64,000 bases of DNA from UBA6220 sp041651335 (GCA_041651335.1 JBAZJL010000001.1:62001-126000); one strand, 5' to 3'. Counted from the first letter of the stretch, positions 41,621-48,965 are shown. Made by a program: numbers and translations. Notes: generated from the letters alone by a model not told the origin.

Positions 41621-41765
41621 GACCATCACAGCATTTATGAAAAAGACCCATAAAATAGGTTTTTTTGTATAATTAGTTTTATGAACTTTTGGATTCGAAC
41701 GCACAGCGACGACGGTCGCGAGCGGGGCCTTGAAAAATTTTCAGCAGAAAATTATCGAAAGGCGG

Positions 41766-41781
41766 ATCCAAGTCCCGCAGC
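41766..41781 (+). other. Putative right attachment site
   Basis: Exact 16-base direct repeat of the tRNA-Gln end at 40387. It is preceded by a GC-rich segment (about 41693-41730, GAACGCACAGCGACGACGG) that recalls the 50-bp repeats at 3525 and 5953. Confidence 0.6.
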
Positions 41782-41810
41782 ATTTATAATAAAAAATTAT
41801 ATTTTAAAAT

Positions 41811-41838
41811 CATGTTTGGGAGCTAAGCTCCCAAACAT
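41811..41838. repeat. Palindrome, copy 3
   Basis: CATGTTTGGGAGCTAAGCTC and its mirror half, with a one-base change at the centre relative to 12012 and 29265. It is followed by a T run and a GATATAAT -10 box before the gene at 41936. Confidence 0.83.
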
Positions 41839-41935
41839 TTTTTTATTTCTTTTTTAAAGAATTATTTGATATAATAATTAGTAGTTGGAATAAATAAATT
41901 CAACTGCTAAAAATAAAAAATAAATAAATAAAAAT

Positions 41936-42355
41936 ATGAAAATAGAATGGAACAAAGTTACTGGGTTTTCAAAAATATTAGCCATTGTTGTTTATGGCGG
42001 AACGTTTGCCATTGCTTTTTATCTTGGCCAACAATGCGGAGAACTAAAAGCTGAACTAGGCCATTCTCCAATAATGCCAGATTCAATTCCTAATCAAGAA
42101 AACAATATTATTAATGCTGTTACTTTTATCTGCGATAACAATAAGCAAATTGATGCTGTTTTTTATAAAGAAAAAGTGGCTTTGTCTTTAAGTGATCAAA
42201 GAAGCCTAGTTTTACCACAAACAATTTCCGCTTCCGGCGCCCGCTATGCTGATGCTCAAGAATCAATTGTTTTTTGGAACAAAGGGGATACTGCTTTTAT
42301 AGAAGAAGGGGATAAAATGACTTATGAAAATTGCCTGATAAAACCAAAAGAATAA
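41936..42355 (+). CDS. Hypothetical membrane-anchored lipoprotein-like protein (139 aa)
   Basis: A 139-residue protein with one N-terminal membrane helix (ILAIVVYGGTFAIAFYLGQ) and an outside domain containing AVTFICDNNKQIDAVFYKEK and ending YENCLIKPKE. This pattern resembles the MliC-type (C-type lysozyme inhibitor) fold: FxCdn.k.i.a.Fy...v.l.L.dgr...L....SASGarYa (compare SASGARYADAQESIVFWNKG). I consider an MliC-like domain likely. Such proteins protect the cell wall from host lysozyme. The next gene starts one base after its stop codon. Confidence 0.72.
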   Translation: MKIEWNKVTGFSKILAIVVYGGTFAIAFYLGQQCGELKAELGHSPIMPDSIPNQENNIINAVTFICDNNKQIDAVFYKEKVALSLSDQRSLVLPQTISASGARYADAQESIVFWNKGDTAFIEEGDKMTYENCLIKPKE

Positions 42356-42356
42356 A

Positions 42357-42731
42357 ATGCAGGAAAAAGATTTTGAGCGCTTAGTAGAAGAGGGGATTAA
42401 GGCAATTCCGAAAGAATTTCTGGAAAAACTAGACAATGTCGAGATTGTAATTGAAAACAATCCCACGACAGAACAATTGAAAAAATTGAAAATAAGAAAC
42501 AATACTCTTGTTTTTGGATTATACGAAGGCGTGCCCAAAACAAAAAGATGGGGCTATGCCCAAGTTTTGCCAGACAAAATCACAATCTTTAAAAACCAAA
42601 TTGAAAAATCCTGTTCAGACGAAAATAAAATCAAGGAAATCGTTAAAGACACGGTTTGGCATGAAATTGCCCATCACTTTGGAATGGACGAACAAAGAGT
42701 AAGAAAAGCCGAATTACGGCGAAAAAAATAA
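42357..42731 (+). CDS. Metallopeptidase family protein (zincin, DUF1025-like)
   Basis: A 124-residue minimal zinc peptidase. The C-terminal motif HEIAHHFGMDE (HExxHxxGxxE) supplies all zinc ligands, and the upstream FGLYEGVPKTKRWGYAQVLP is characteristic of the family. No signal peptide is visible, so it is cytoplasmic. It starts one base after the stop of the lysozyme-inhibitor-like gene, so the two form an operon. A hairpin with seven T follows at about 42743-42773. Confidence 0.83.
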   Translation: MQEKDFERLVEEGIKAIPKEFLEKLDNVEIVIENNPTTEQLKKLKIRNNTLVFGLYEGVPKTKRWGYAQVLPDKITIFKNQIEKSCSDENKIKEIVKDTVWHEIAHHFGMDEQRVRKAELRRKK

Positions 42732-42742
42732 AAAACTAAAAC

Positions 42743-42773
42743 AACAAGCAAAATTATTTGCTTGTTTTTTTAT
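42743..42773 (+). terminator. Intrinsic terminator
   Basis: CAAGCAAA-ATTA-TTTGCTTG hairpin followed by TTTTTTT. Confidence 0.88.
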
Positions 42774-42801
42774 TTGACTCTTTTAAAAAACAAGGTATTA
42801 T
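42774..42801 (+). promoter_or_regulatory. Promoter of the gene at 42846
   Basis: TTGACT, 16 bases, TATTAT, starting right at the end of the upstream terminator. Confidence 0.65.
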
Positions 42802-42845
42802 TAAATCAGCAAACATTGTTCTTTGCAAAAAAAAGAGGCGGTACA

Positions 42846-43400
42846 ATGTCTGATTTTTGTTCAAAAGAGGCGGCAGCAAATCAAGCGCCCCAATGTTCCT
42901 GTAAGGAACAAGTCCGCAAGATAGTTGAACACTGCCGGAAGAAAAAATTATTATTCTGGCAAACCTTACTTTCGCACTCCCAGGATTACATTGAATTCTT
43001 GGAATTAACCGAAAGCGATATTATCGCTTTATTGGCCCAAGAATTTGATAATAATAAAAAATTCAAAAAGGGATTTTACAGCATTATTGTTGAAAACAAA
43101 AAATTTGTTTTAATCCCTGGATGCGATTGCGCCACCAATTACAGCTTTGAGCCAATATTCACAAAAGCCGACTTAAAGGTCCGCTGGATTATAATGGCTT
43201 ATTGCACCAAACCTCTTAAATTAAACGAGGACAACGGCCAAAAAAAACCATGGCGAATAGCGCCCTATGAAAGAGAAGAGCTCTTAAATGTAAGTTGCGG
43301 TCTTGATTACTGCGACGAAGAAGAAGAGCAAGAAGTTCCCTGGGCAAACATTGTCAGCGATGAATGGCACGAAAAAATCCTCATTGAGCTTAAAAAGTAG
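42846..43400 (+). CDS. Hypothetical Cys-rich protein (184 aa), SD-led
   Basis: A 184-residue soluble protein starting MSDFCSKEAAANQAPQCSCK. It has nine cysteines (C...CSC...C, then GCDC, C, and a late CGLDYC followed by an acidic run), so metal binding is possible. The ATG at 42846 is chosen over 42762 because AGAGGCGG sits before it and a promoter lies between the two. No family recognised. Its own terminator (GTAGCC/GGCTTC, T6) follows at about 43397-43421. Confidence 0.65.
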   Translation: MSDFCSKEAAANQAPQCSCKEQVRKIVEHCRKKKLLFWQTLLSHSQDYIEFLELTESDIIALLAQEFDNNKKFKKGFYSIIVENKKFVLIPGCDCATNYSFEPIFTKADLKVRWIIMAYCTKPLKLNEDNGQKKPWRIAPYEREELLNVSCGLDYCDEEEEQEVPWANIVSDEWHEKILIELKK

Positions 43401-43431
43401 CCCCTTTCGGCTTCTTTTTTCATTTTCCAGC

Positions 43432-43459
43432 TTGACAGTATTTTTTGAACTGATATAAT
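43432..43459 (+). promoter_or_regulatory. Consensus promoter for a short transcript
   Basis: TTGACA, 16 bases, TATAAT. Confidence 0.75.
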
Positions 43460-43465
43460 AATTAC

Positions 43466-43596
43466 AAAACATTGAAATATAGATTAATCTAAAAGCAAAT
43501 GTCAAAAATATTTTTTTCAGCGACAATCTGCTTTAATGGTTAATCTTTCTCTCTATATGGCCGCTACTTAATTGTATCGGCTATTTTTCTTTTTTA
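43466..43596 (+). ncRNA. Short transcript with a possible 14-aa peptide
   Basis: Between the promoter at 43432 and a terminator (GCCG-C-TAC/GTA-T-CGGC at 43560-43581, then TATTTTTCTTTTTT) lies about 130 bases. An ATG at 43499 reads MSKIFFSATICFNG and stops, but it has only a weak SD (AAAAG). It may be a non-coding RNA or a micro-peptide gene. A second peptide unit follows at once. Confidence 0.45.
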
Positions 43597-43604
43597 AGGC
43601 TATC

Positions 43605-43633
43605 TTGACTTTTTCCTTTTTTTAAAATATGCT
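43605..43633 (+). promoter_or_regulatory. Promoter of the 34-aa peptide gene
   Basis: TTGACT, 17 bases, TATGCT. Confidence 0.65.
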
Positions 43634-43660
43634 AAATCCAGAAATTTTGAGGTGAAAAAA

Positions 43661-43765
43661 ATGAACCTTTTGTCATCAAGAATCGCGAATAAGATTCGCC
43701 GGGAAGAGTCAAAGATTTTTGGAAAAATTCCCTTGCCAGTATGCTTCTACCAATGGTTCGGCTAA
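43661..43765 (+). CDS. Small peptide gene (34 aa) with hydrophobic tail
   Basis: An ATG with GAGGTG seven bases upstream opens a 34-residue frame: a basic front (MNLLSSRIANKIRREESK) and a tail GKIPLPVCFYQWFG with one Cys. Promoter, SD and terminator are all present, so it is very likely expressed. The form (charged leader, short hydrophobic Cys/Trp tail) resembles secreted peptide signals or precursor peptides, but no processing enzyme is adjacent. tpiA begins 72 bases later from another start. Confidence 0.6.
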   Translation: MNLLSSRIANKIRREESKIFGKIPLPVCFYQWFG

Positions 43766-43780
43766 ATGCCGATTTTTTTT
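43758..43780 (+). terminator. Intrinsic terminator overlapping the peptide's stop codon
   Basis: TCGGC-TAAAT-GCCGA followed by eight T; the stop codon TAA lies in the loop. Confidence 0.88.
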
Positions 43781-43837
43781 ATTTTGAAAAAATATATTTT
43801 GTGTTATTATTAATCAAAGAAAATAATTATATTTTTT

Positions 43838-44581
43838 ATGAAAAAATTAATCATTGGAAATTGGAAATGCAATCCGCTAAAAACAAGCGAAGCTTTAAAA
43901 ATTTTTAACAAAATAAAAAAAACAGCCGAAGCTTCGAATTTTGCTAACACAATTATTTGTGCTCCCAATATTTTTTTAAAAGATTTGTTAGGTGTTAAAG
44001 GTAAAATAAAAATAGGGGCTCAAAATTGTTCTGCCACAGAACAAGGGGCATATACCGGGGAAGTCTCGGCTGAAATGCTAAAAAAAATAGGATGTAATTA
44101 TGTGATTATCGGGCACTCGGAAAGAAGAAATTTAAACCGCGAAACAGATCAAGAAATAAATCAAAAATTAATTCTGGCCCTAAAAAATAATTTAATTCCA
44201 ATTTTCTGTCTAGGAGAAAATAAAAAACAAAGATTTGACAAATCAACTTTTGATGTTCTAAAAAAACAATTTCAAGAGGGGACTATAAAAATTCCTGAAT
44301 CTGGATTAAAAAAAATAATCTTTGCCTATGAGCCAATCTGGTCTATTGGAAGCGGTAATTTTGCCGATCCAAAATTAATTGAAGAGGTAAAAATTTTTCT
44401 TCTTAATTTAATGAAGAAAAAAAATAAAAAAATAGAGATGAAAATAATTTATGGAGGAAGCGTTAATTCGAAAAATGTTTCTGATTATTTTTCCAAAGCT
44501 AAAATGGACGGCGTCTTGGTAGGAGGAGCTTCTTTAAATCCAATTGAATTTTCTAAAATTATAGACAAAGCCAGGTCTTAA
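43838..44581 (+). CDS. tpiA: Triosephosphate isomerase
   Basis: The glycolytic TIM barrel interconverting dihydroxyacetone phosphate and glyceraldehyde 3-phosphate. In 247 residues all landmarks are present: GNWKCNP with the active-site Lys, VIIGHSERR with the His, AYEPIWSIGSG with the catalytic Glu, and YGGSVNSKN for phosphate binding. It has no SD. It is the last rightward housekeeping gene before the strand switch. Confidence 0.96.
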   Translation: MKKLIIGNWKCNPLKTSEALKIFNKIKKTAEASNFANTIICAPNIFLKDLLGVKGKIKIGAQNCSATEQGAYTGEVSAEMLKKIGCNYVIIGHSERRNLNRETDQEINQKLILALKNNLIPIFCLGENKKQRFDKSTFDVLKKQFQEGTIKIPESGLKKIIFAYEPIWSIGSGNFADPKLIEEVKIFLLNLMKKKNKKIEMKIIYGGSVNSKNVSDYFSKAKMDGVLVGGASLNPIEFSKIIDKARS

Positions 44582-44589
44582 ACTAAAAA

Positions 44590-44605
44590 AACCGCCTAAC
44601 GCGGA
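44590..44605 (-). terminator. Terminator of the leftward small transcript
   Basis: On the - strand, CCGC-GTTAG-GCGG followed by seven T, at the 3' end of the unit starting near 44790. Confidence 0.75.
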
Positions 44606-44671
44606 AGTTCAAAAATAATCTTAAAGAGACGAATAACTTTCTGGTCTCATTCCAATAAAAAGGTGTGATAA

Positions 44672-44761
44672 TTACCGCCATAATGGCGAAATCATTTTTC
44701 GGCGATACTGAATCTTTGTCCACAATAAGCAGACAATTGTTCTTGATATGCTTGGTTCCAC
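44672..44761 (-). CDS. Small peptide gene (29 aa), GTG start
   Basis: On the - strand a perfect AAGGAGG stands seven bases before a GTG at 44761, opening a 29-residue frame that starts MEPSISRTIVCLLWTKIQYR and ends ISPLWR. A promoter lies upstream (TTGCAT at 44817-44822, 16 bases, TATATT at 44795-44800). The frame stops inside a CGCCA/TGGCG hairpin. An 83-residue frame across the same DNA lacks a start near the SD. No family recognised. Confidence 0.5.
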   Translation of the reverse strand: MEPSISRTIVCLLWTKIQYRRKMISPLWR

Positions 44762-44823
44762 TTAAATACCTCCTTGTAAAATTGCTATAAATATAATATA
44801 GCAGATTTATTAAAAAATGCAAG

Positions 44824-44853
44824 ATTAAAGGCATTCTTTAAGAATGCCTTTTG
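44824..44853. terminator. Hairpin terminator
   Basis: AAAGGCATTCTT/AAGAATGCCTTTT. It can work on both strands and separates the peptide gene at 44761 from sequence to its right. Confidence 0.75.
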
Positions 44854-44904
44854 TGTTCGACAATGCAGCGGTAGGACAAGGATCAAAGGCAGGCTAATTT
44901 TTTC

Positions 44905-45040
44905 ATTTTTACCTCTTCTGATTTTTATTCGAATCTCTGTTATTTTTTAAAGCAATTTCTGCTCGTCCCGGATTACTTGGTTCAGAGCAACGCCACCATC
45001 TTTTAACACCTCCTCGAACAAAAGGTTCTTTTTTCTTTAT
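44905..45040 (-). other. SD-led micro-ORFs or decayed small gene downstream of xer
   Basis: On the - strand GAGGAGG precedes ATG GTG GCG TTG CTC TGA, only five codons. An overlapping frame without a good start reads RGGVKRWWRCSEPSNPGRAE and continues to a stop near 44914. Further on, AGAGG precedes an ATG reading MKKLACL-stop. The longer frame looks protein-like, so this may be a frameshifted small gene. The rest of 44858-45087 holds nothing else I can identify. Confidence 0.3.
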
Positions 45041-45087
45041 ATTCTATTTTTTAATTTAAAACAATAGCTTTAAAATTAAAATCTTAA

Positions 45088-46050
45088 TTACTCATTTTTT
45101 AGATCTTTACCACTATGAAATTGGCGATGAATATCTCCTAAACGCTTATTCGTAACATGAGTATAAATTTGAGTAGTAGAAATATTACGATGGCCTAGAA
45201 ATTCTTGAATAATTCTTATATCCACCCCTTGATTTAGTAAATCAGTAGCCATACTGTGCCTTAAGGTGTGCGGAGTGGTAAAATAAGGAATATTAGCCAA
45301 AGTAGCATATTTTTTCACAATTCTTTCAATAGAACGGGCCGTTAAACGGCCTTCTGAGGCCTTTCTAGATCGATGAGCAGTAAATAACGCCTTATCTTCT
45401 AGAGAACGCGTTTTAAGGTATTTTTTAAGCCAATCCAAAGCTCTTTTTGAGAAATAAACAGTCCTAGGATGATTTCCTTTGCCAATAACGCCTAATTCTA
45501 AATCATCCTTATTTTCAATATTTTTGAACTGTTCTAAATTCAAGCTAACTAGCTCGGAAATGCGCAAACCTGTAGAAAATAAAGCCTCTAAAATGGCTCG
45601 ATCGCGCAAACCCTCCAAAGTTTCAGTTTTAGGTGCTAAAAGCAATTTTTCGATTTGCTCTAAAGATAAAAATTTTACTGTTTTTTCTTTGCGAGCATCT
45701 TTAGGTAATTGAATTTTATCAGCTGGCAAAGAAATTATATCTTTATCAGCAAAATAACTTAAAAGCGAACGCAAAGCAATTAAATAATAGTTTTGAGTTA
45801 ATTTGGATAAAATCTTATTAGTTTCCGGATCTTTGAATCTAGCCAGAAACAAACGATAGCTCCAGATATCTTCAGGTGTAAACTCGTGAGGCTTTAAATC
45901 CTGTTTGCGGACTGATTTTAGCCAAGCCCTGAATTTATTCAAATAATGGCTATAATTCTGCTGGGTTCGCTCAGAAAGGCCTTTTTCGATTTCACAATAA
46001 TCAAGAAAGTCTGGAATATGCTTTAAAATTGGTTTTTCAGATTTATTCAT
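45088..46050 (-). CDS. xerC: Tyrosine recombinase of the XerC/XerD type
   Basis: A 320-residue site-specific recombinase. The SAM-like N-terminal domain has FLDYCEIEKGLSERTQQNYS. The catalytic domain has the first Arg in FSTGLRISELVSL, then HTLRHSMATDLL (HxxR), LGHRNISTTQIYTHV with the second His, and the nucleophile Tyr. The length and motifs fit chromosome-dimer resolution enzymes rather than phage integrases. A 28-bp dif-like site lies 177 bases upstream, and the gene sits at the strand switch. Whether it works as the only Xer protein cannot be told from this window. Confidence 0.88.
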   Translation of the reverse strand: MNKSEKPILKHIPDFLDYCEIEKGLSERTQQNYSHYLNKFRAWLKSVRKQDLKPHEFTPEDIWSYRLFLARFKDPETNKILSKLTQNYYLIALRSLLSYFADKDIISLPADKIQLPKDARKEKTVKFLSLEQIEKLLLAPKTETLEGLRDRAILEALFSTGLRISELVSLNLEQFKNIENKDDLELGVIGKGNHPRTVYFSKRALDWLKKYLKTRSLEDKALFTAHRSRKASEGRLTARSIERIVKKYATLANIPYFTTPHTLRHSMATDLLNQGVDIRIIQEFLGHRNISTTQIYTHVTNKRLGDIHRQFHSGKDLKNE

Positions 46051-46226
46051 AATTAAATTATAAGATAATAAAAAAGGGAATTAAAAATAAAAATATATTT
46101 TTTAGAAATTATTTTTTAAAAATAAATTAAATAAAAAAATAATTAAATATTGTTTGTTTCTAAAATTTTCAAAAAATCAATGGGTGAGAGGTTTTGCTAA
46201 GCAATACCAAAGAAAAGCCCTATTTT

Positions 46227-46254
46227 ATGTCGCTTAACCTACATTGTGCGACAT
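46227..46254. other. Candidate dif-like Xer recombination site
   Basis: Two 11-base arms, ATGTCGCTTAA and TTGTGCGACAT, flank the 6-base centre CCTACA. The right arm read backwards is ATGTCGCACAA, matching the left at nine of eleven places. The 11-6-11 layout is that of dif sites, and CGC near the outer arm and AA at the inner edge also fit. It lies between the xer promoter and gene. Confidence 0.55.
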
Positions 46255-46261
46255 TGATTAT

Positions 46262-46283
46262 AATAAGCCATATCAGGCTTATC
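46262..46283. other. Hairpin next to the dif-like site
   Basis: ATAAGCC-ATATCA-GGCTTAT stem-loop, eight bases right of the dif-like site, inside the xer mRNA leader. The remaining 46051-46467 has no gene. Confidence 0.5.
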
Positions 46284-46325
46284 AGCCCTCCCTTCTAAAT
46301 ATGGTTTATCTTTTTTTATGTTTTA

Positions 46326-46354
46326 ATTATAAATTCTTAAATTTCTTTTGTCAA
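46326..46354 (-). promoter_or_regulatory. Consensus promoter of the xer gene
   Basis: On the - strand, TTGACA, 17 bases, TATAAT. The leader to the xer start is about 270 bases and contains the dif-like site and hairpin. Confidence 0.75.
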
Positions 46355-46467
46355 TTTAAAAGTAGAAAGAAGAATTACACTCCCTATTCTTTCAAAAGAA
46401 TAAAATTAAAAATTATTTTTTAAAATTATTATTTTTGACAAAAATTTCAAATATTTTATATTAATTT

Positions 46468-48006
46468 TTATAAAGGAATAATTCCGTGTTTTCGCATAAC
46501 CTTGTTTTCTCTTTTTGCAGAAATTGAATCCAAAGATTTGATTAAAATATTTCTGGTTTCTCTGGGGTCGATTATCATATCAATCTGCCCAAGCTTGGCA
46601 GCTCGAAATGGATCCAAAAAATTATCTTTTATCTCCCCTATTTTTTGCTCTTCTGTTTTTTGCGGATCCGAACTATTAGCGATTTCTTTTCCAAAAATTA
46701 TTTTTACTGCCTGTTCCGGACCCATAACTGCTATCTGCGCTCCTGGCCAAGCAATCACTCGGTCATAACCAAGCTGACGCGAACAAAGAGCAATATAGGC
46801 ACCTCCAAAAGCTTTTCTTAAAATAACACTGATTTTCGGAACTGTGGCTTCGGCATAAGCATATAAAATTTTTGCTCCGTGCCTAATAATGCCCTGATAT
46901 TCTTGAACTGTTCCAGGTAAATATCCTGGAGTATCAACTAGGTTAATAAGAGAAATATTAAAAGCATCGCAAAACCTTACAAAGCGAGCGATTTTATCTG
47001 ATGAATCAATATCCAAAACCCCGGCCATTTTATTAGCTTGATTGGCTACCAATCCTACTGTTTCTCCTGAAAGCCTGGCAAAACCCACAATGGCATTCTC
47101 AGCAAAATTGCCCTGCACTTCAAAAAAAGAATTTTCATCAAAAATCTCGGCAATTATATCTTTCATATTATATCCCTTATTAAAATCATCGGGCACTAAT
47201 TCTAAAATCTTTTCATTTGGCCCTGCTTCTTCAGAGACGAAATCAGAAATAGAGTCTTCTAAATTGTTTTGAGGCAAATAAGAAAGAAGTTTTTTTACGC
47301 CAGAAAAACAATCTTGTTCGTTTGAAAAAACAAAATGAGCGCATCCGCTTTTTTGAGAATGGACCAGGGCTCCGCCCAAAGATTCAAAATCAACATCTTC
47401 TCCTGTTACTTTTTTAATTACTTCAGGGCCAGTGATATACATCTGAGAAATTTTATCAATCATAAAAATAAAATCAGACAATCCAGGAGCATAACAAGCT
47501 CCGCCAGCCGAAGGGCCGGCAATAATGCTGATTTGCGGAACAACGCCTGAAGATTTAACCATGTTTTTAAAAATAGAAGCATAACCATCAAGACTGGCAA
47601 TTCCTTCTTGAATTCTAGCTCCGCCAGAATCAATTATCCCAATAATCGGACAACCATTTTTTTCTGCCAATTCAATAGCTTCAGCTATTTTTTGGCCATG
47701 CATCTCCCCTAACGATCCTCCCATTTTCGTAAAATCTTGACTATAAACATAAACCGGCCGACTATTTATTTTTCCAAATCCTGTAATCACGGAGTCGTTA
47801 ATAAATTTATTTTTTCCCAACTCTTGCTCGGTAAATCTACTTTCTGCAAAACTTTTAATTTCTAAAAAACTATTTTCATCTAAAAGCAAATTCAAACGTT
47901 CTCTGGCCGTAAGCTTGCCTTTTTGGTGTTGTTTCTCTTCAAGCCCTTGGTTACTAGAATCTGCTTTTTTTTGATTTAATTTTTCAATTTCTTTTTCAAA
48001 ATTCAT
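46468..48006 (-). CDS. Acyl-CoA carboxylase carboxyltransferase subunit
   Basis: The carboxyltransferase of a biotin-dependent acyl-CoA carboxylase (PccB/AccB type, both halves in one chain, 512 residues), making malonyl-CoA from acetyl-CoA or methylmalonyl-CoA from propionyl-CoA. Acyl-CoA and biotin sites are seen as IIDSGGARIQEG, AGPSAGGACYAPGLSDF, VDTPGYLPGTVQE and RKAFGGAYIALCSRQLG. The residue after AFGGAY, which steers substrate choice in actinobacterial homologues (Asp for propionyl-CoA), is Ile here, which favours acetyl-CoA use. It is the last gene of the lipid operon, with biotin ligase, carrier and carboxylase just upstream. Confidence 0.9.
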   Translation of the reverse strand: MNFEKEIEKLNQKKADSSNQGLEEKQHQKGKLTARERLNLLLDENSFLEIKSFAESRFTEQELGKNKFINDSVITGFGKINSRPVYVYSQDFTKMGGSLGEMHGQKIAEAIELAEKNGCPIIGIIDSGGARIQEGIASLDGYASIFKNMVKSSGVVPQISIIAGPSAGGACYAPGLSDFIFMIDKISQMYITGPEVIKKVTGEDVDFESLGGALVHSQKSGCAHFVFSNEQDCFSGVKKLLSYLPQNNLEDSISDFVSEEAGPNEKILELVPDDFNKGYNMKDIIAEIFDENSFFEVQGNFAENAIVGFARLSGETVGLVANQANKMAGVLDIDSSDKIARFVRFCDAFNISLINLVDTPGYLPGTVQEYQGIIRHGAKILYAYAEATVPKISVILRKAFGGAYIALCSRQLGYDRVIAWPGAQIAVMGPEQAVKIIFGKEIANSSDPQKTEEQKIGEIKDNFLDPFRAAKLGQIDMIIDPRETRNILIKSLDSISAKRENKVMRKHGIIPL

Positions 48007-48019
48007 ATTTTTTAATTTT

Positions 48020-48562
48020 TTATTGGCTGATTATTTCCAATTGTTTTTTTAAACCAATTAAAATTTCTTCTAAAATTTGATTATTGTCAATTTCCTGATT
48101 TAGCTCAATTTTTAAAGAAGTAGCCTTGTCTTTTAATTCTTCGGGAAAATTATCAATATTAGTATTTAATCCGATTCCGATTATGGAAAAAACAGGATTC
48201 TGGCCAATGATTATATTCTCTGTTAAAATCCCAGCTACTTTTTTTTCTTGAAGTAAAATATCATTTGGCAATTTAATCAAAGGCTGCAAATTAAAATCAT
48301 TTTTTAATGTTTGAGCAATAACAAAAGCAGTTAAATTAGTAATAGTTTGCAAATCATCGATATTGGTTTTTGGCAAAATAACTGAAAAATAAAGGCCTCC
48401 GACAGGAGAAAACCAACCCTCCCCTTTCCGGCCATGACCAGAAGATTGCTCTTTTGAAACAACAACGGTCCAAGGTTCAAAATTTTCAGCAACTAGTTCT
48501 TTTGCTTTTTCGCTGGTCGAAGCAATGTTTTCAAAATTTATTATTTTAAAGCTTTGTTCCAT
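48020..48562 (-). CDS. birA: Biotin-protein ligase (minimal)
   Basis: Attaches biotin to the carrier protein encoded next to it. The 180 residues cover only the catalytic domain: SKEQSSGHGRKGEGWFSPVG (the GRGRxGR-like biotinyl-AMP loop, altered), IKLPNDILLQEKKVAGILTE (KWPNDI motif) and IGIGLNTNID. The N-terminal DNA-binding domain of E. coli BirA and most of its C-terminal domain are missing, so it is not a repressor. It lies between carboxyltransferase and carrier genes. Confidence 0.9.
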   Translation of the reverse strand: MEQSFKIINFENIASTSEKAKELVAENFEPWTVVVSKEQSSGHGRKGEGWFSPVGGLYFSVILPKTNIDDLQTITNLTAFVIAQTLKNDFNLQPLIKLPNDILLQEKKVAGILTENIIIGQNPVFSIIGIGLNTNIDNFPEELKDKATSLKIELNQEIDNNQILEEILIGLKKQLEIISQ

Positions 48563-48577
48563 AAATTTAAAATTATT

Positions 48578-48961
48578 TTATTCTAAAATTATTAAAATTT
48601 CATTTTCCTTTACTTTTTGATCCTTGGTTACTAATACTTTTTTTATAACCCCTCTGGTTTCGGATAAAATATCATTTTCCATTTTCATAGCTGATAAAAT
48701 TATTAATTTTTGTCCAAACTTGATTTCCTCTCCTTGTTTTACAAAAATCTCGGAAATAATACCAGACAGCGGAGTTTTGATTTCTTTTATTTTTTCACTT
48801 TCAAAAATATTATTTTTCTTTTCTTTTGTTTCTTCTGTTTTAACCTGCTGATTTTTTTGAAAAGAATATTTTTTTCCATCAACCAATATATCTGTTTTTT
48901 CTTTATCTTCTCTTATTGCAATTGAATATTCCTTGTCCTTAATTTTAATTTTAAAATTCAT
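48578..48961 (-). CDS. Biotin carboxyl carrier protein
   Basis: A 127-residue carrier whose C-terminal 70 residues form the biotinyl domain, with the biotinylated Lys in ILSAMKMEND. The N-terminus (FKIKIKDKEYSIAI) resembles the carrier region of decarboxylase and acyl-CoA carboxylase subunits rather than AccB of E. coli. A Lys/Glu-rich linker joins the parts. It sits four bases from the biotin carboxylase gene. This is the only carrier protein in the operon; no acyl carrier protein is present. Confidence 0.92.
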   Translation of the reverse strand: MNFKIKIKDKEYSIAIREDKEKTDILVDGKKYSFQKNQQVKTEETKEKKNNIFESEKIKEIKTPLSGIISEIFVKQGEEIKFGQKLIILSAMKMENDILSETRGVIKKVLVTKDQKVKENEILIILE

Positions 48962-48965
48962 AATT

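Noticed and set aside
44583..44834. 83-residue leftward frame over the SD-led peptide gene
   Set aside because: Its start lies upstream of the SD, in the promoter, and its end runs through the terminator. The GTG frame with ideal SD spacing fits better.
46437..46465. TTGACA/TATATT promoter-like pair on the + strand
   Set aside because: It would read antisense into the carboxyltransferase gene, and the DNA is so AT-rich here that a chance match is likely.
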